Shown: positions 48,659-58,860, numbered from the stretch's first letter. The stretch is 64,000 nucleotides of DNA from Planctomycetaceae bacterium (GCA_017795105.1 CP051247.1:2046001-2110000); one strand, 5' to 3'. The notes: a model not told the origin generated them from the sequence alone. Program-made: numbers and translations.

Positions 48659-50191
48659 CTAAAACCTGGTCGGTTTGGCCTGGATCTCGTCGAGGCGGGC
48701 TTTGAGTTCTTCGGCTTTCTCAGGATGCTCGTCGACCAGATTTTTCGTTTCACCGGGGTCGTCTTTCAGGTTGTAGAGTTCGACGAGCCCCTTCCCCTTC
48801 TTCTCGAAGGTCTTCCCGGCGGCTTTGGCCTTCTTGTAGACGACAAGCTTCCAGTCTCCCTGGCGGTAGCCGAGTGAGTTGGTTCCCTGCTCCACGTTCT
48901 CAGTGCGACCTTCGGCGTTCGGCTGGCCGAGCAGAGCAGGCAGGACATTCAGACTATCGGGGAAGGCCTTTTCCGGCAGCGGCTGACTGACGAGAGCCGC
49001 CATGCTGGTCGGCAGGTCGATCGTGTTCACGATGTGATGCGACTCGCCCGGCGACACCGTTCCCGGCCAGCAGGTGATGAACGGCGTGCGGGTTCCGCCC
49101 TCGTAGCCGCTGTATTTTCCGCCGCGATACGGACCGGACGGCTCGTGCTTGCCGAGCTGTTCAACCGCTCCGTCCTTGTAGCCGTCGTCCAGCACCGGGC
49201 CGTTGTCGCTGCAGAAGATGATCAGCGTGTTCTCGGCCAGGCCGAGGCGGTTGACGGTCTCCCGAACTTGGCCGACCTGCCAGTCGAGTTCCAGAATCGC
49301 GTCGCCCCGATAACCCAGGCCCGACTTCTTCTGAAACCGCTCGTGCGGCATGCGGGGGACGTGGATATCGTGCGAGGAGAAGAACAGGAAGAATGGCTCG
49401 TTTCTGTTGGCTTCCATGAAGCGATTCGCTTCCGCGACCCACATGTCGGCCAGATCTTCATCCCGCCAGCGGGCAGCGTGTCCGCCCGAGTAAAAACCAA
49501 TGCGGCTGATGCCGTTGTGGATCGTATCGTGATGCCCGTGCGACCAGTCCATCTTCAACGTATCGCGATGCGTCAGTCCGGTCGGCTGGCCATCCGGATT
49601 CTTGTTTCCGACCCACAGCGGATCAGCCGGATCGAGATTCACAACGTGATGATTCTTCACGTAAACCTGCGGCACGCGGTCGTTGGTCGTCGGCAGCAGA
49701 AAGCATTCATCGAATCCGATTTCGAGCGGCCCCGGCTTCAGGTCGCCATTCCAGTCCGGCTGCTTCCCTTCGCCCAGCCCCAAGTGCCATTTCCCCACGA
49801 CAGCCGTTTTATAGCCGGCGTCGTTCAAGACCGACGCGATTGTGGGCGTGCCCGGCTGGATGAGCGCGGTTGCGTTCGGCGGAGCAATTCCGGTCCCCGG
49901 CTGGCGAAAGGCGTACATGCCGGTCAGAAACGAGAACCGCGTCGGCGTGCAGGTGGAAGCCGAGCAGTAACCGTCTCGGAAAAGAACGCCGTCCTTCGCC
50001 AGACTGTCGATGTGCGGCGTCTCAAGCTCTGTCGCTCCATAGCAGCTCAAATCTCCATAACCGAGATCGTCGGCCATGATGACAATGATATTCGGCCGCG
50101 GTGCATCCTTCGCCACTACAGTGGACTGAGAACAGAGAGCCGCGACGAGCAGCAGAAGCGGGAGTGCCAACAGAGAAATGCGTCGAGCCAT
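48659..50191 (-). CDS. Secreted sulfatase (arylsulfatase type)
   Basis: This gene encodes 510 aa. Signal peptide about 27 residues (ending VVAKD). Metal aspartates D41-D42 in ADDLGYGDLSCYG, the common arylsulfatase A opening. Formylglycine motif C81-T-P-T-R85, again with Thr at the fourth position. Downstream FCSDNGPVLDDGYK carries the other metal ligands, and RGGKYSGYEGGTRTPFITCWPG is present. It is a stand-alone gene. Substrate unknown. Confidence 0.92.
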   Translation of the reverse strand: MARRISLLALPLLLLVAALCSQSTVVAKDAPRPNIIVIMADDLGYGDLSCYGATELETPHIDSLAKDGVLFRDGYCSASTCTPTRFSFLTGMYAFRQPGTGIAPPNATALIQPGTPTIASVLNDAGYKTAVVGKWHLGLGEGKQPDWNGDLKPGPLEIGFDECFLLPTTNDRVPQVYVKNHHVVNLDPADPLWVGNKNPDGQPTGLTHRDTLKMDWSHGHHDTIHNGISRIGFYSGGHAARWRDEDLADMWVAEANRFMEANRNEPFFLFFSSHDIHVPRMPHERFQKKSGLGYRGDAILELDWQVGQVRETVNRLGLAENTLIIFCSDNGPVLDDGYKDGAVEQLGKHEPSGPYRGGKYSGYEGGTRTPFITCWPGTVSPGESHHIVNTIDLPTSMAALVSQPLPEKAFPDSLNVLPALLGQPNAEGRTENVEQGTNSLGYRQGDWKLVVYKKAKAAGKTFEKKGKGLVELYNLKDDPGETKNLVDEHPEKAEELKARLDEIQAKPTRF

Positions 50192-50773
50192 GGGGAACCC
50201 TCAGAAGTGCGCGAGAAGTCATCGGACGAGAAGACTCGATTCTGCAGGGTGGGATTCGGGAAGTCAAACCCTCTCCGACACAGGTCTCCGCTCACTCCGC
50301 TCGCCGCGTTCTCGGTCGCATCACTGAATGGTTAAAGCGGCATCGGCGTGGTTTCTTAGAATCGTTCGTCCCTCGAAGAATCGTCGTTCATGGCGCGGCC
50401 TCTTGTGACTTCGTCACCCGCCCGTGCCGGACGGGCCACCCAACATCGTTTTCAAAGTCGTGCTATTCGAACGCCAATGGGACTTCATTAGTGGCGACAC
50501 GGCTGATGCTGCCGATCGACTTAGCGACGGCGAGCACATGCCCAACCCGCAAAACCGGCACATCTGGCAGGATAGACACTCTGCGCAAGCGGAAGGATCG
50601 AGAGTTCGGCATGCATTCGCGTTGAAACATTTTCCTCTGCCTGTCTCTTTGCGATACAATACCGCGGAAGTTCTACTGGACTTGCGCGAATTCCGGGGCT
50701 CGTTGTGACTTCGGGTTCGCGGTGCCGCGCCGCAGCATGATCTTGAATTCGACGAGCTGGTATTAGACGAAGC
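50192..50773. other. Intergenic region before the 1056-aa TPR gene
   Basis: About 580 bases. I see no supportable gene; open frames are shadows without ribosome sites. The stretch 50403-50444 (TGACTTCGTCA then GCCCGTGCCGGACGGGC) contains two small hairpins and resembles a degraded copy of the intergenic repeats. The promoters of both divergent genes should be here. Confidence 0.4.
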
Positions 50774-53700
50774 ATGAATATGAACAGTCGCTGGAATCGG
50801 ACAACAGGTCATCTTTGCGGACTGCTCGTGCTGGCGATTCTGTGTCCGCTGTTCATGGCTGCTCCGGCCGTCGCGGCTCCCGCCGATGATGAATACACGC
50901 TGGCCGTCACGCTCTACGGACAGAAACGCTGGGAGCTCGCCCGCGACACGTTTCAGAGTTATCTGAAATCCTACCCGAACCACGGGCAGGCTCCGCTGGC
51001 GAAGCTGTATCTGGCCCAGAGTCTGGTCAATCTGCAGAACTATAAGGACGCCCGCACCGTGCTGCGGGACTTCCTCAAGAATCATCCCGAGAACAAGAAC
51101 CTCGGGCAGGCGATGTACCGCGTCGCCGAGTGCAGCTACTTCCTCGACGATTTCGATTCGGCCATCACCGAGTTTCAAGCCTTCCTGAAGAAGGCCCCCG
51201 ATGACCAGCTTGTCGAATGGGCGCTGCCGTATCTGGCCGATGCCTATTTGCGAACGAACAAACCGGTGGAAGCCGAGAAGCAGTTTCGCGCGTCGCTGGA
51301 GAAGTTTCCGAACGGACGCTTCGTGGAAGACAGCCGCTTCGGGCTGGCTCGATCGCTGGAACTGCAGAACAAGAATGCCGAGGCGATCGATCAGTATCAG
51401 CTGTTGACCGAGATGAAGGGAGCTCAGCGGATTGATGAGTCGCTGTTCAATCTCGGCATGCTCTACTTTCAGGACAACAAGTTTCAGGAAGCGGCCGGGA
51501 CCTTTTCCGATTTGGCCACGCGCGATCCCGAAGGACGTCTTGCTGCTCTGGCTCGTTTGAATGCCGGCTATGCTTTGTATTCGCTGGAAGACTGGGACAA
51601 AGCCGTTGAGCAGTTCGCCGCAGCCGAGCAGAGCGAACAGTACGGCAAAACCGCTTCCTACTGGATTGCACAGACCTACAAACGCTCCGGCAATCTGGAG
51701 CAGGCGGCTCAACGGCTCGACCAGCTGCTGAAGAACACGCAGGACGGCGACCTGCTGCCGAAGATTCATTATCAGCTGGCCGACAGCCGCTTTCAGCTCG
51801 GCGATTACGACCAGGCCCTGCCGCTGTTTCGCGACTACCTGAAGAAGTATCCGAAAGGGGAATCAGCGATCGACGCTCGACTGGCGGCGATTGAAGCCTG
51901 CCTGTTGACCAATCAACTCGGCCAGGGCTGGGAACTTGCCGAACAGGACTTCGAGACCAAACCAACCGAACGTCAGACGAATGAAGCGACACTGCTTAAA
52001 GCTCGGCTGTTGAGTGCGGGAACGTCCGCGAAGGATCCGCTGCCGGACTCCCTGGGCGACCGCTCGACGCGACTCGCGAAGGCAACCGAACTGCTCGATG
52101 GGGTGCTGAAGTCGGTTTCCGATCCGACCGATTCATTGACTCAACAGGCACACTATCAGGCGTCTCGCATCCTGCAGGAACGCGGCAACCACCCGGCTGC
52201 GATCGCGGTGATCAGCCCGGTGACCCGGGATCTTGAACCGGAGAAGCTGCAGTATCCGGAAAGCTGGCTGCTGCTGGCAAGCAGTGAATACGAGACGGCG
52301 GCCTACGATTCCGCTTTGAAATCCCTCGATCAGTACGAACAGCTGGTTGGAAAAGAGACTTCGCTGACGCAGGCCAACATCGTGCGGATGAACGTCCTGA
52401 TCAAACTGGGCGACGTCGCCGCGGCTCGCGAAGCGCTGGAAAAACTCCGCACGGCTGGCATCGCATCGTCGACGCTTGCGGAAGCGACTTATCAGTTGGC
52501 CGAACTGAGTTATGCCCGGCAGCAGTGGGAATCGGCTCAAGAGCTCTATCAGCAGGTGATCGATCTGAAGCTGTCCGACGACTGGACAGTAAAGGCTCTT
52601 TCCGGGCAGGCGTGGAGCTTCTTTGAAGCCGGTGACTTCGCCAAAGCCGACCAGCGATTCGACAAACTGCAGCAGGATTTCCCCAATTCGGCTCAGGTAG
52701 CTGCGGAAGCCGGATACATGCAGGGGATGTCTCGACTGAGGGCGGGCGAACAGAACGAAGCCGCCGAAGCGTTCCTGAAAACGGCACAGGCCCATCGTTC
52801 GCCCTCCGATGTCGCAACCGGGAACGAAGTGCATCATGTCGCCTATCGAGCCGCCCGCGAAGCGGCCCGCATTTATCGACAACAGAAGAAGATCGATCAA
52901 TCGGCGGAAGCCTATCGCATTGCCTACGAAGAGCTTCGCAAGCAGCCCGCGAACCGGCGAACGGAACTCGACAAGCTGCTCGATGAATGGGCTCTGCTGC
53001 ACTACGAGAGCGAACAGTTCGCCCAGGCTGATCAGGTCTTCGAGATCCTTCTGAAAGAGACACCGAACAGTGATCGAGCCGATGATGCTTTGCTGTCTCT
53101 GGCCGAGAGTGACTTCGTCGATGGCGAGATTGAATCGGCCCGGCAGCGGCTCGAAAGACTGCTTGAGCAGGAGCAAATCGACGAATTCGTGAAACGTCGG
53201 GCTCTCTATCAGCGAGTCATGGTTGCCGCCAGCGAGAATAACACGGAAGCGGTCAAGGAATATGCCACCCGGTATCTGAAGGAATCGGGCGGGAGTCCAA
53301 CGAATGCCGCCGAAGTCGGCGAGATCGAACTGCAGTTGATTCAGCTGTTCATGGATCAAAATCAGCTGGCCGAAGCTCGCGATCAGCTCGCCAGTCTGCG
53401 GGAGCGTGCCGAGGCGATTCCCGACGACAACCGCCCCGAATGGTTCCCGCGGATGTACGTACAAACCGGTGAACTGGCCCGCCGGAGCAAGGATTACCAG
53501 AAAGCAAAAGATGCTCTTGAAGTGCTCCGGAAAGAGTATCCGAACACGCCTGAGCGGGAAGAGCTCGAAGTGATCGTGGGACGGATTCACATTGCCGAAG
53601 CCAGCTTTGAGGCCGCCGAACAGGCGTTCCGGGCCGTCCTCGATCGGGCCGCCGGGACGAAATCGCTGGCTGCCGCCCAGAGCCAGTTCTATCTCGCCGA

Positions 53701-53944
53701 GACGGCGCTGATTCAGAAGGACTACCGGCTGGCGATCAAGGAATACATCCGCATGGCGATTCTCTTTCCCGGCTACCCGGAACTGCAGTCGGCGGCTCTG
53801 TATCAGGCCGGGCAGTGTGACGAAGTGCTCGGAAACAAAGATCAGGCGGTCATCAACTATGAGAATCTGATTCGTCTGTACCCCGAAAGTGAGTTCGCGA
53901 CCCGGGCCAGCGAGCGGGTTGAGGCGTTGAAACCAGCCGGTTGA
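50774..53944 (+). CDS. Large secreted TPR protein
   Basis: This gene encodes 1056 aa. Signal peptide about 35 residues (LLVLAILCPLFMAAPAVAAP). The rest is more than 20 TPR-like repeats (RWELARDTFQSYLKSYPNHGQA, LDDFDSAITEFQAFLKKAP, LEQAAQRLDQLLKNTQDG, LGNKDQAVINYENLIRLYPESEF). It resembles planctomycete TPR proteins that precede TolQ/ExbB genes, and indeed one follows 203 bases downstream. TPR proteins scaffold other proteins; the partner is not shown. Confidence 0.9.
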   Translation: MNMNSRWNRTTGHLCGLLVLAILCPLFMAAPAVAAPADDEYTLAVTLYGQKRWELARDTFQSYLKSYPNHGQAPLAKLYLAQSLVNLQNYKDARTVLRDFLKNHPENKNLGQAMYRVAECSYFLDDFDSAITEFQAFLKKAPDDQLVEWALPYLADAYLRTNKPVEAEKQFRASLEKFPNGRFVEDSRFGLARSLELQNKNAEAIDQYQLLTEMKGAQRIDESLFNLGMLYFQDNKFQEAAGTFSDLATRDPEGRLAALARLNAGYALYSLEDWDKAVEQFAAAEQSEQYGKTASYWIAQTYKRSGNLEQAAQRLDQLLKNTQDGDLLPKIHYQLADSRFQLGDYDQALPLFRDYLKKYPKGESAIDARLAAIEACLLTNQLGQGWELAEQDFETKPTERQTNEATLLKARLLSAGTSAKDPLPDSLGDRSTRLAKATELLDGVLKSVSDPTDSLTQQAHYQASRILQERGNHPAAIAVISPVTRDLEPEKLQYPESWLLLASSEYETAAYDSALKSLDQYEQLVGKETSLTQANIVRMNVLIKLGDVAAAREALEKLRTAGIASSTLAEATYQLAELSYARQQWESAQELYQQVIDLKLSDDWTVKALSGQAWSFFEAGDFAKADQRFDKLQQDFPNSAQVAAEAGYMQGMSRLRAGEQNEAAEAFLKTAQAHRSPSDVATGNEVHHVAYRAAREAARIYRQQKKIDQSAEAYRIAYEELRKQPANRRTELDKLLDEWALLHYESEQFAQADQVFEILLKETPNSDRADDALLSLAESDFVDGEIESARQRLERLLEQEQIDEFVKRRALYQRVMVAASENNTEAVKEYATRYLKESGGSPTNAAEVGEIELQLIQLFMDQNQLAEARDQLASLRERAEAIPDDNRPEWFPRMYVQTGELARRSKDYQKAKDALEVLRKEYPNTPEREELEVIVGRIHIAEASFEAAEQAFRAVLDRAAGTKSLAAAQSQFYLAETALIQKDYRLAIKEYIRMAILFPGYPELQSAALYQAGQCDEVLGNKDQAVINYENLIRLYPESEFATRASERVEALKPAG

Positions 53945-54147
53945 GTCGGCAGACTCCGACGCAACAAGCAGTTGTCCGGACACGATTCCGACAAGCAGGG
54001 AAAGCTGGAAAACCTGGGAAGTGTCCGACTCTCGCAAATCCGCGGGATTGAGAAAATGGGGATCACCTGCAGCGTTTCTGCGCTCGATATTGATCAGGGT
54101 GAGTGATTGACGTGAAGTATTTATCCGCTGCGTGGAATGTCCCGACA

Positions 54148-54966
54148 ATGAAGCAGATTCGACTCCTCGGCCTGGCGATGATCATCGTGCTGGGCGTGAC
54201 CACGTCTGGAATCCGCTTTGCCTCTGCTCAGGATGCGGAACAGCCGGGCCCTGGTCCTGCCGCTCCCGCCGAAGCCGCTCCGGCCGAAAACCCGGCGGGC
54301 CAACCCGCTCGCGGCGTCATTCCCGTCACTCCCGCCGAAGCCGTCACCGCTCTCGGCTGGTGGGGGCTTCCGTTTGGCCTGGCGACGCTGATTTCGCTCT
54401 GGTTCAGCACGGAACGGCTCGTCGTTCTGCGGAAAGCTCGCGTCATTCCCAAGCCGTTTGTTGATCGCTTTCTGCATCACTTGCGGGAAGGCACCATCGA
54501 ACCGGACGAAGCCCTGCAGCTGTGCGATGAAAACGGCAGCCCGGTCGCGCAGATTTTCGCGCACGGCGTCCGTAAGTGGGGCAAGCCGAGCGTCGAAGTG
54601 GAACAGGCGATCATCGATGGCGGTGAGCGGCAGGTGAGTCAGATGCGGAAGCACCTGCGGGTGCTGAACGGCGTCGCCACGGTTTCTCCGCTGATCGGCC
54701 TTCTCGGCACGGTCTGGGGCATGATCGACGCGTTCAACGGAATCGCCGGAAGTGCCGCCATGGGTAGCCCGGAGAAACTGGCCGCCGGTATCGCTCTGGC
54801 CCTGTTAACGACAGCAGCCGGTCTAATGGTCGCGATTCCCTCGCTGATCATCTACATGTACCTGTCCGGTCGCGTCGATCGACTCGTGATGGACATGGAC
54901 CGACTCGCCCAGGAAGTCGTCTACAGCATCTCCGCCGAAGCTTTGCATGAACGCACGCGTTCTTAG
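54148..54966 (+). CDS. MotA/TolQ/ExbB proton channel family protein
   Basis: This gene encodes 272 aa from the ATG at 54148; GTGs at 54103 and 54112 are alternatives. It has an N-terminal signal-like segment (LLGLAMIIVLGVTTSGIRFASA), an Ala/Pro-rich linker and the ExbB domain: a first membrane helix (WWGLPFGLATLISLWFSTERL), then LRVLNGVATVSPLIGLLGTVWGMIDAFNGIA and ALLTTAAGLMVAIPSLIIYMYLSG. This is the proton-channel half of Ton/Tol-type systems, which normally needs an ExbD/TolR partner. No ExbD-like gene follows here; the next gene is on the other strand. Confidence 0.88.
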   Translation: MKQIRLLGLAMIIVLGVTTSGIRFASAQDAEQPGPGPAAPAEAAPAENPAGQPARGVIPVTPAEAVTALGWWGLPFGLATLISLWFSTERLVVLRKARVIPKPFVDRFLHHLREGTIEPDEALQLCDENGSPVAQIFAHGVRKWGKPSVEVEQAIIDGGERQVSQMRKHLRVLNGVATVSPLIGLLGTVWGMIDAFNGIAGSAAMGSPEKLAAGIALALLTTAAGLMVAIPSLIIYMYLSGRVDRLVMDMDRLAQEVVYSISAEALHERTRS

Positions 54967-55132
54967 AGCTGGAACTTGAGTTCCACCGACGCGGGTGTAA
55001 GCCACTCTCATGAGACGGTCTCCGATTGCCTCACCTCGCGTGACGCACAGACAGGAATGTCTGGGCCACGCTGCCGAAAGAGGTGAGCCCCGATTGCTCC
55101 GCTGCCGGGGCTGGCCGTGACAGTTCTCTCCG
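54967..55132. repeat. Repeat remnant with hairpin between exbB and trmB genes
   Basis: CAGACA-GGAA-TGTCTG at 55048-55063 is a perfect 6-bp hairpin, and TCACCTC (55031) pairs with GAGGTGA (55080). The element may help end transcription of both convergent genes. Confidence 0.5.
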
Positions 55133-55798
55133 CTACGAACGGGGCTGCTTCTGCCAGAGGCCGCGATAGATGGGCCAGCCTGCGAGACGTTTTTTCCGCT
55201 CGAAGCTCGTCTGATAGTCCATATGATGCTGCGGGATTCGCTCTTCGGGAGCAGGTCGCTCGGCGAAGCCACCATGCTCGGTAATGTGTCCGGTCATCAG
55301 TTCCCAGTAGTCGAACACATCGGTCCAGCCATGCAGATGGCCATCGGGCACAAGGACTTCGTAGATCTGCTTCGTAAAGTTTTCGGTGAAGACTCGCCGC
55401 TTGTGATGCTTGGCCTTCCACCAGGGATCGGGGAAGTATACATGCACGGCGGAGACCGACTGCTTCGGTACGAACTCGTCAAAGGCGCGGTGCACATTTC
55501 CGCCGAGCACGCGCGCATTCGGACGCTCGGCCTTCTTGAGACGCTTCGCTCCGCGCCGGCCTTCCTTGTAGTCGATTTCAATGCCGAGATAGTTCACGTC
55601 GGGATTGCGTTCACTGGCGTTGAACAGGAACAGTCCCCGCCCGCATCCGACATCGATCTCAACGGGATTATCGTTTCCGAAGAACTCCGACCAGTTGATC
55701 GGTCCTTTGAGATCATCGAGCGTGAGAAACCAGGGACTCAGATCTTCGCGTTCAGCTTCCGGAGTGGAAGCGGAGTCAGCAGCGTTTTCCAGATTCAT
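55133..55798 (-). CDS. trmB: tRNA (guanine-N7-)-methyltransferase TrmB
   Basis: TrmB methylates G46 of tRNAs. The 221-aa protein has the SAM-binding core EIDVGCGRGLFLF, then YLGIEIDYKEGRRGAKRL and the family signature VHVYFPDPWWKAKHHKRR, with a C-terminal TSFERKKRLAGWPIYRGLWQK. Length fits. It is the third gene of a probable operon with the zinc-ribbon peptide and the esterase (gaps 26 and 33 bases). Confidence 0.92.
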   Translation of the reverse strand: MNLENAADSASTPEAEREDLSPWFLTLDDLKGPINWSEFFGNDNPVEIDVGCGRGLFLFNASERNPDVNYLGIEIDYKEGRRGAKRLKKAERPNARVLGGNVHRAFDEFVPKQSVSAVHVYFPDPWWKAKHHKRRVFTENFTKQIYEVLVPDGHLHGWTDVFDYWELMTGHITEHGGFAERPAPEERIPQHHMDYQTSFERKKRLAGWPIYRGLWQKQPRS

Positions 55799-55831
55799 GA
55801 ATACGTCAGACAGTCAGTACAGTGAGATTTC

Positions 55832-56563
55832 TTAACGGGAATGGGAAAGAAGCCAGTCGTAGATTTTGGGATTGGCATAGGTTTGTGTCCACGAATCGTG
55901 TGATACACCCGGGTAGATGGTCTGTTTGATGTCGCCGTCGGCGGCTTTGATCGCTTCGACCATTTCCAGCGTCCGTTCGACAGGCACGGCTCGATCCTGA
56001 TCGCCATGAAACGCCCAGATCGGAACCTTGGCGAGTTGATCGGCCCACTCGGGTGAACCGCCTCCGCAGATCGGAATCAGAGCCGCGAACCGCTCCGGCT
56101 GCCGGGTTCCCAGCTCCCAGGTCCCAAATCCGCCCATGCTCAGGCCGGTCAGGTAAATCCGCGACTTGTCGACCGCATACTTCTCTTCGAGTTCATCGAG
56201 CAGAACAATCAGATGATCGATATTCCACCAGAGTGGATCTTTCGGCAACTGTGGAGATGCGACGATGAACGGCATCTGCCTGCCTTCGGAGATCAACCGG
56301 GGAGGGCCATGTTTGAGCACGACGTCGAGATTGTCGCCCCGCTCTCCTCGACCATGCAGAAAGAGCATCAGCGGAGCGGGTTTCTTTTCGGAATAGTCCT
56401 CCGGCAGATACAGCCAGTAATCGAGCGGCTGATCGTTCTTCAGCGGCAACGATTGTTCGACCTGTTTACCGGGTGCAGGCTCTTCCGCCTGAGTCGTTTC
56501 CGCGAACATCAATGCGACTCCCCATGCAACCACACAGAAACACGACCACAGACTGTTCTTCAT
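55832..56563 (-). CDS. Secreted alpha/beta-hydrolase esterase (phospholipase/carboxylesterase type)
   Basis: This gene encodes 243 aa from the ATG at 56563, with GGGAG 8 bases upstream. Signal peptide about 25 residues (ending QAEEP). Catalytic triad: S142 in GLSMGG, D190 in GDQD and H222 in SHDSW. An oxyanion-hole motif LHGRGERGDN is at 70-79. The layout is that of the peptidase-S9/esterase D group of planctomycetes. Substrate not predicted. Operon: after the zinc-ribbon peptide and before trmB. Confidence 0.85.
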   Translation of the reverse strand: MKNSLWSCFCVVAWGVALMFAETTQAEEPAPGKQVEQSLPLKNDQPLDYWLYLPEDYSEKKPAPLMLFLHGRGERGDNLDVVLKHGPPRLISEGRQMPFIVASPQLPKDPLWWNIDHLIVLLDELEEKYAVDKSRIYLTGLSMGGFGTWELGTRQPERFAALIPICGGGSPEWADQLAKVPIWAFHGDQDRAVPVERTLEMVEAIKAADGDIKQTIYPGVSHDSWTQTYANPKIYDWLLSHSR

Positions 56564-56589
56564 CGTTGTGACTCCCGGCAGAAAAACGG

Positions 56590-56808
56590 CTATTTCAATT
56601 CTCGATCGCAGTGCTGACAACGCGGCTTCTGGGAATCCGTTTCCGCTCCGCAGTGCCAGCAGGTTAACGTGGCCCGTCCTTGAAACAGAGCCCGGAAGAA
56701 TCCGGGAGCCGACTCGGAACTGGACTTCGCCGCTGTCGAACGAGAATTCAGGGCGTAAATGACACCGATCAAGACGACAATGATCACAAGCAGTTCAATG
56801 GCACCCAT
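56590..56808 (-). CDS. Small membrane protein with zinc ribbon
   Basis: This gene encodes 72 aa. The ATG at 56808 has AGGGAG 5 bases upstream. One membrane helix at about 5-20 (LLVIIVVLIGVIYAL) is followed by a linker and a C-terminal zinc-ribbon-like motif C50-W-H-C53 ... C64-Q-H-C67. It could anchor a small metal-binding or protein-binding domain in the membrane. It starts the operon with esterase and trmB. Confidence 0.75.
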   Translation of the reverse strand: MGAIELLVIIVVLIGVIYALNSRSTAAKSSSESAPGFFRALFQGRATLTCWHCGAETDSQKPRCQHCDRELK

Positions 56809-57283
56809 GGCAGTCTCCCTGGGGGGAACGGACTTGTGTTCGCTTCCCGAGTCTCAGGTCGCAACTCAGCAACACCACGAACGGTTCATCGTACCGAGCG
56901 AGAGCCGTCACGTAAAATCTGCAGGCGGGAACTGGCGGGCCGCCTCAACGACCTCACCCATAGTCGCTGAGCATGTCCTGCGTCTATTCACTCGCCAGCA
57001 CATGCGATGCTGATGCAGATCGTGGCATGTTTATTTTCTATGAAGTCCGTTTATTCACGCTTGCGAGTCGGTGCTATTTTCGTTTCCTGTGTCTATACTC
57101 AGGAACACCATCTCTATTCACATCGACCGACGGGCCATCGGTCGGGATCCCGAAAGCAACCGTCACTTGCAGATCTCCCGTCCACGATGATGGGCGGACC
57201 GTTTGCGACACCGCAACGATCTGCTGTTCTGAATCCGCCGACTGCTTGAGCAGTTCGGCCCCTCTGCCCCGAAGGAGACCCCG
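56809..57283. other. Intergenic region between two divergent genes
   Basis: About 475 bases; no gene supported. It should hold the promoters of the zinc-ribbon operon and of the sulfatase at 57284. T-rich stretch at 57020-57120 (for example GTTTATTCACGCTTGCG) may include promoter elements. Confidence 0.4.
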
Positions 57284-58831
57284 ATGACGAGACCCCAGGC
57301 CCCGTTCTTTCTTGCGCTGATGCTGTGCCTCTTCACAGCCGCTTCAGCCACTGCCCAGGATAAACCCAATATCCTGGTCATTTTCGGTGATGACATTGGT
57401 CAGTCCAACATTTCCGCCTATACGATGGGACTGGTTGGCTACCGCACACCGAATATCGACCGTGTCGCCAAAGAGGGAATGATCTTCACCGACTACTATG
57501 CCGAGCAGAGCTGCACGGCTGGTCGTTCGACCTTCATTACCGGTCAGTGCACCTACCGCACGGGACTGGCCAAGGTCGGAATGCCCGGGGCCAAAGTCGG
57601 TCTGCAGGCAGAAGATCCGACGATCGCTGAACTGCTCAAGCCACACGGCTATGCGACCGGTCAGTTCGGGAAGAACCACCTGGGCGACCTCGATGAATTC
57701 CTCCCGACCGCTCATGGTTTCGACGAGTTCTACGGCAACCTCTATCACCTGAACGCCGAAGAAGAGCCCGAAAATCGCAACTACCCGACGAATCCGGAAT
57801 TCCGCAAGAAGTTCGGTCCTCGCGGCGTCATCAAGTCCACCGCCGACGGCAAAATTGAGGACACCGGCCCGCTGACCAAGAAGCGGATGGAAACGATCGA
57901 CGACGAAACCTCGGCCGCGGCCATCGACTTCATTGAACGGCAGACCAAAGCGGAGAAACCGTTCTTCTGCTGGTGGAATGCGACCCGCATGCACTTCCGC
58001 ACGCATGTTCGCGACGAACACCGTGACGAACCGGGGGTGACTGCAAGGACCGAATACGCTGACGGCATGATTGAACACGACAATCATGTTGGCACACTGC
58101 TCAAGAAGCTCGACGACCTCGGGATCACCGAAAACACGATCGTCATTTACTCGACGGACAATGGCCCGCACAAGAATACCTGGCCTGATGCCGCGATCAG
58201 CCCGTTCCGGAACGAGAAGAACTCAAACTGGGAAGGTGCGTTCCGCGTTCCCTGCATGATCCGCTGGCCCGGCAAGATCAAAGCCGGAAGTGTTTCGAAC
58301 GAGATTGTCAGCGGCCTCGACTGGCTGCCGACATTCCTGGCAGCCGCCGGGGAAAGCGATGTCAAAGAAAAGCTTCTGAAAGGTCACGAAGCGGCCGGCA
58401 AGACCTTCAAAGTACATCTCGATGGTTACAACCTCTTGCCTTATCTGACCGGCAAGGAAGAGAAGTCTCCCCGAGATTCGTTCTTCTATTTTAATGACGA
58501 CGGACAACTTGTCGGGCTCCGGTTCGAGAACTGGAAGCTCGTCTTCCTCGAACAACGTGCCAAGGGAACGCTGCGGGTCTGGGCGGAACCGTTCACAACT
58601 CTTCGCGTTCCGAAGATCTTCGACCTGCATGCCGATCCTTACGAGCAGGCCGACATCACTTCCAACACCTATTACGACTGGTTGCTCGATCACGCGTTCA
58701 TGCTGGTTCCCGCTCAGGCTTATGTCGGAGAGTTCCTGGCAACATTCCAGGAATTTCCGCCTCGCCAGAAGCCGGACAGCTTCAACGTGGAAGAGGTGAT
58801 GAAAAAACTTCAGGAAGTTCCGACCAACTGA
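57284..58831 (+). CDS. Secreted sulfatase
   Basis: This gene encodes 515 aa. AAGGAGA 7 bases before the ATG is a strong site. Signal peptide 25 residues (ending ATAQD). Metal aspartates at D36-D37 (FGDDIGQ). Formylglycine motif C77-T-A-G-R81, the C-x-A-x-R variant with Gly at the fourth position. YSTDNGPHKNTWPDA near residue 288 gives the other ligands. Typical arylsulfatase layout. The gene ends at a strong terminator at 58861, so it is monocistronic. Confidence 0.93.
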   Translation: MTRPQAPFFLALMLCLFTAASATAQDKPNILVIFGDDIGQSNISAYTMGLVGYRTPNIDRVAKEGMIFTDYYAEQSCTAGRSTFITGQCTYRTGLAKVGMPGAKVGLQAEDPTIAELLKPHGYATGQFGKNHLGDLDEFLPTAHGFDEFYGNLYHLNAEEEPENRNYPTNPEFRKKFGPRGVIKSTADGKIEDTGPLTKKRMETIDDETSAAAIDFIERQTKAEKPFFCWWNATRMHFRTHVRDEHRDEPGVTARTEYADGMIEHDNHVGTLLKKLDDLGITENTIVIYSTDNGPHKNTWPDAAISPFRNEKNSNWEGAFRVPCMIRWPGKIKAGSVSNEIVSGLDWLPTFLAAAGESDVKEKLLKGHEAAGKTFKVHLDGYNLLPYLTGKEEKSPRDSFFYFNDDGQLVGLRFENWKLVFLEQRAKGTLRVWAEPFTTLRVPKIFDLHADPYEQADITSNTYYDWLLDHAFMLVPAQAYVGEFLATFQEFPPRQKPDSFNVEEVMKKLQEVPTN

Positions 58832-58860
58832 CCTGACGGCGAAGTGAATGACTGAGAACT

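Noticed and set aside
52133..54148. 671-aa open frame on the minus strand opposite the 1056-aa TPR gene
   Set aside because: Antisense to clear TPR repeats and to the start of the ExbB gene; no ribosome site or family features.
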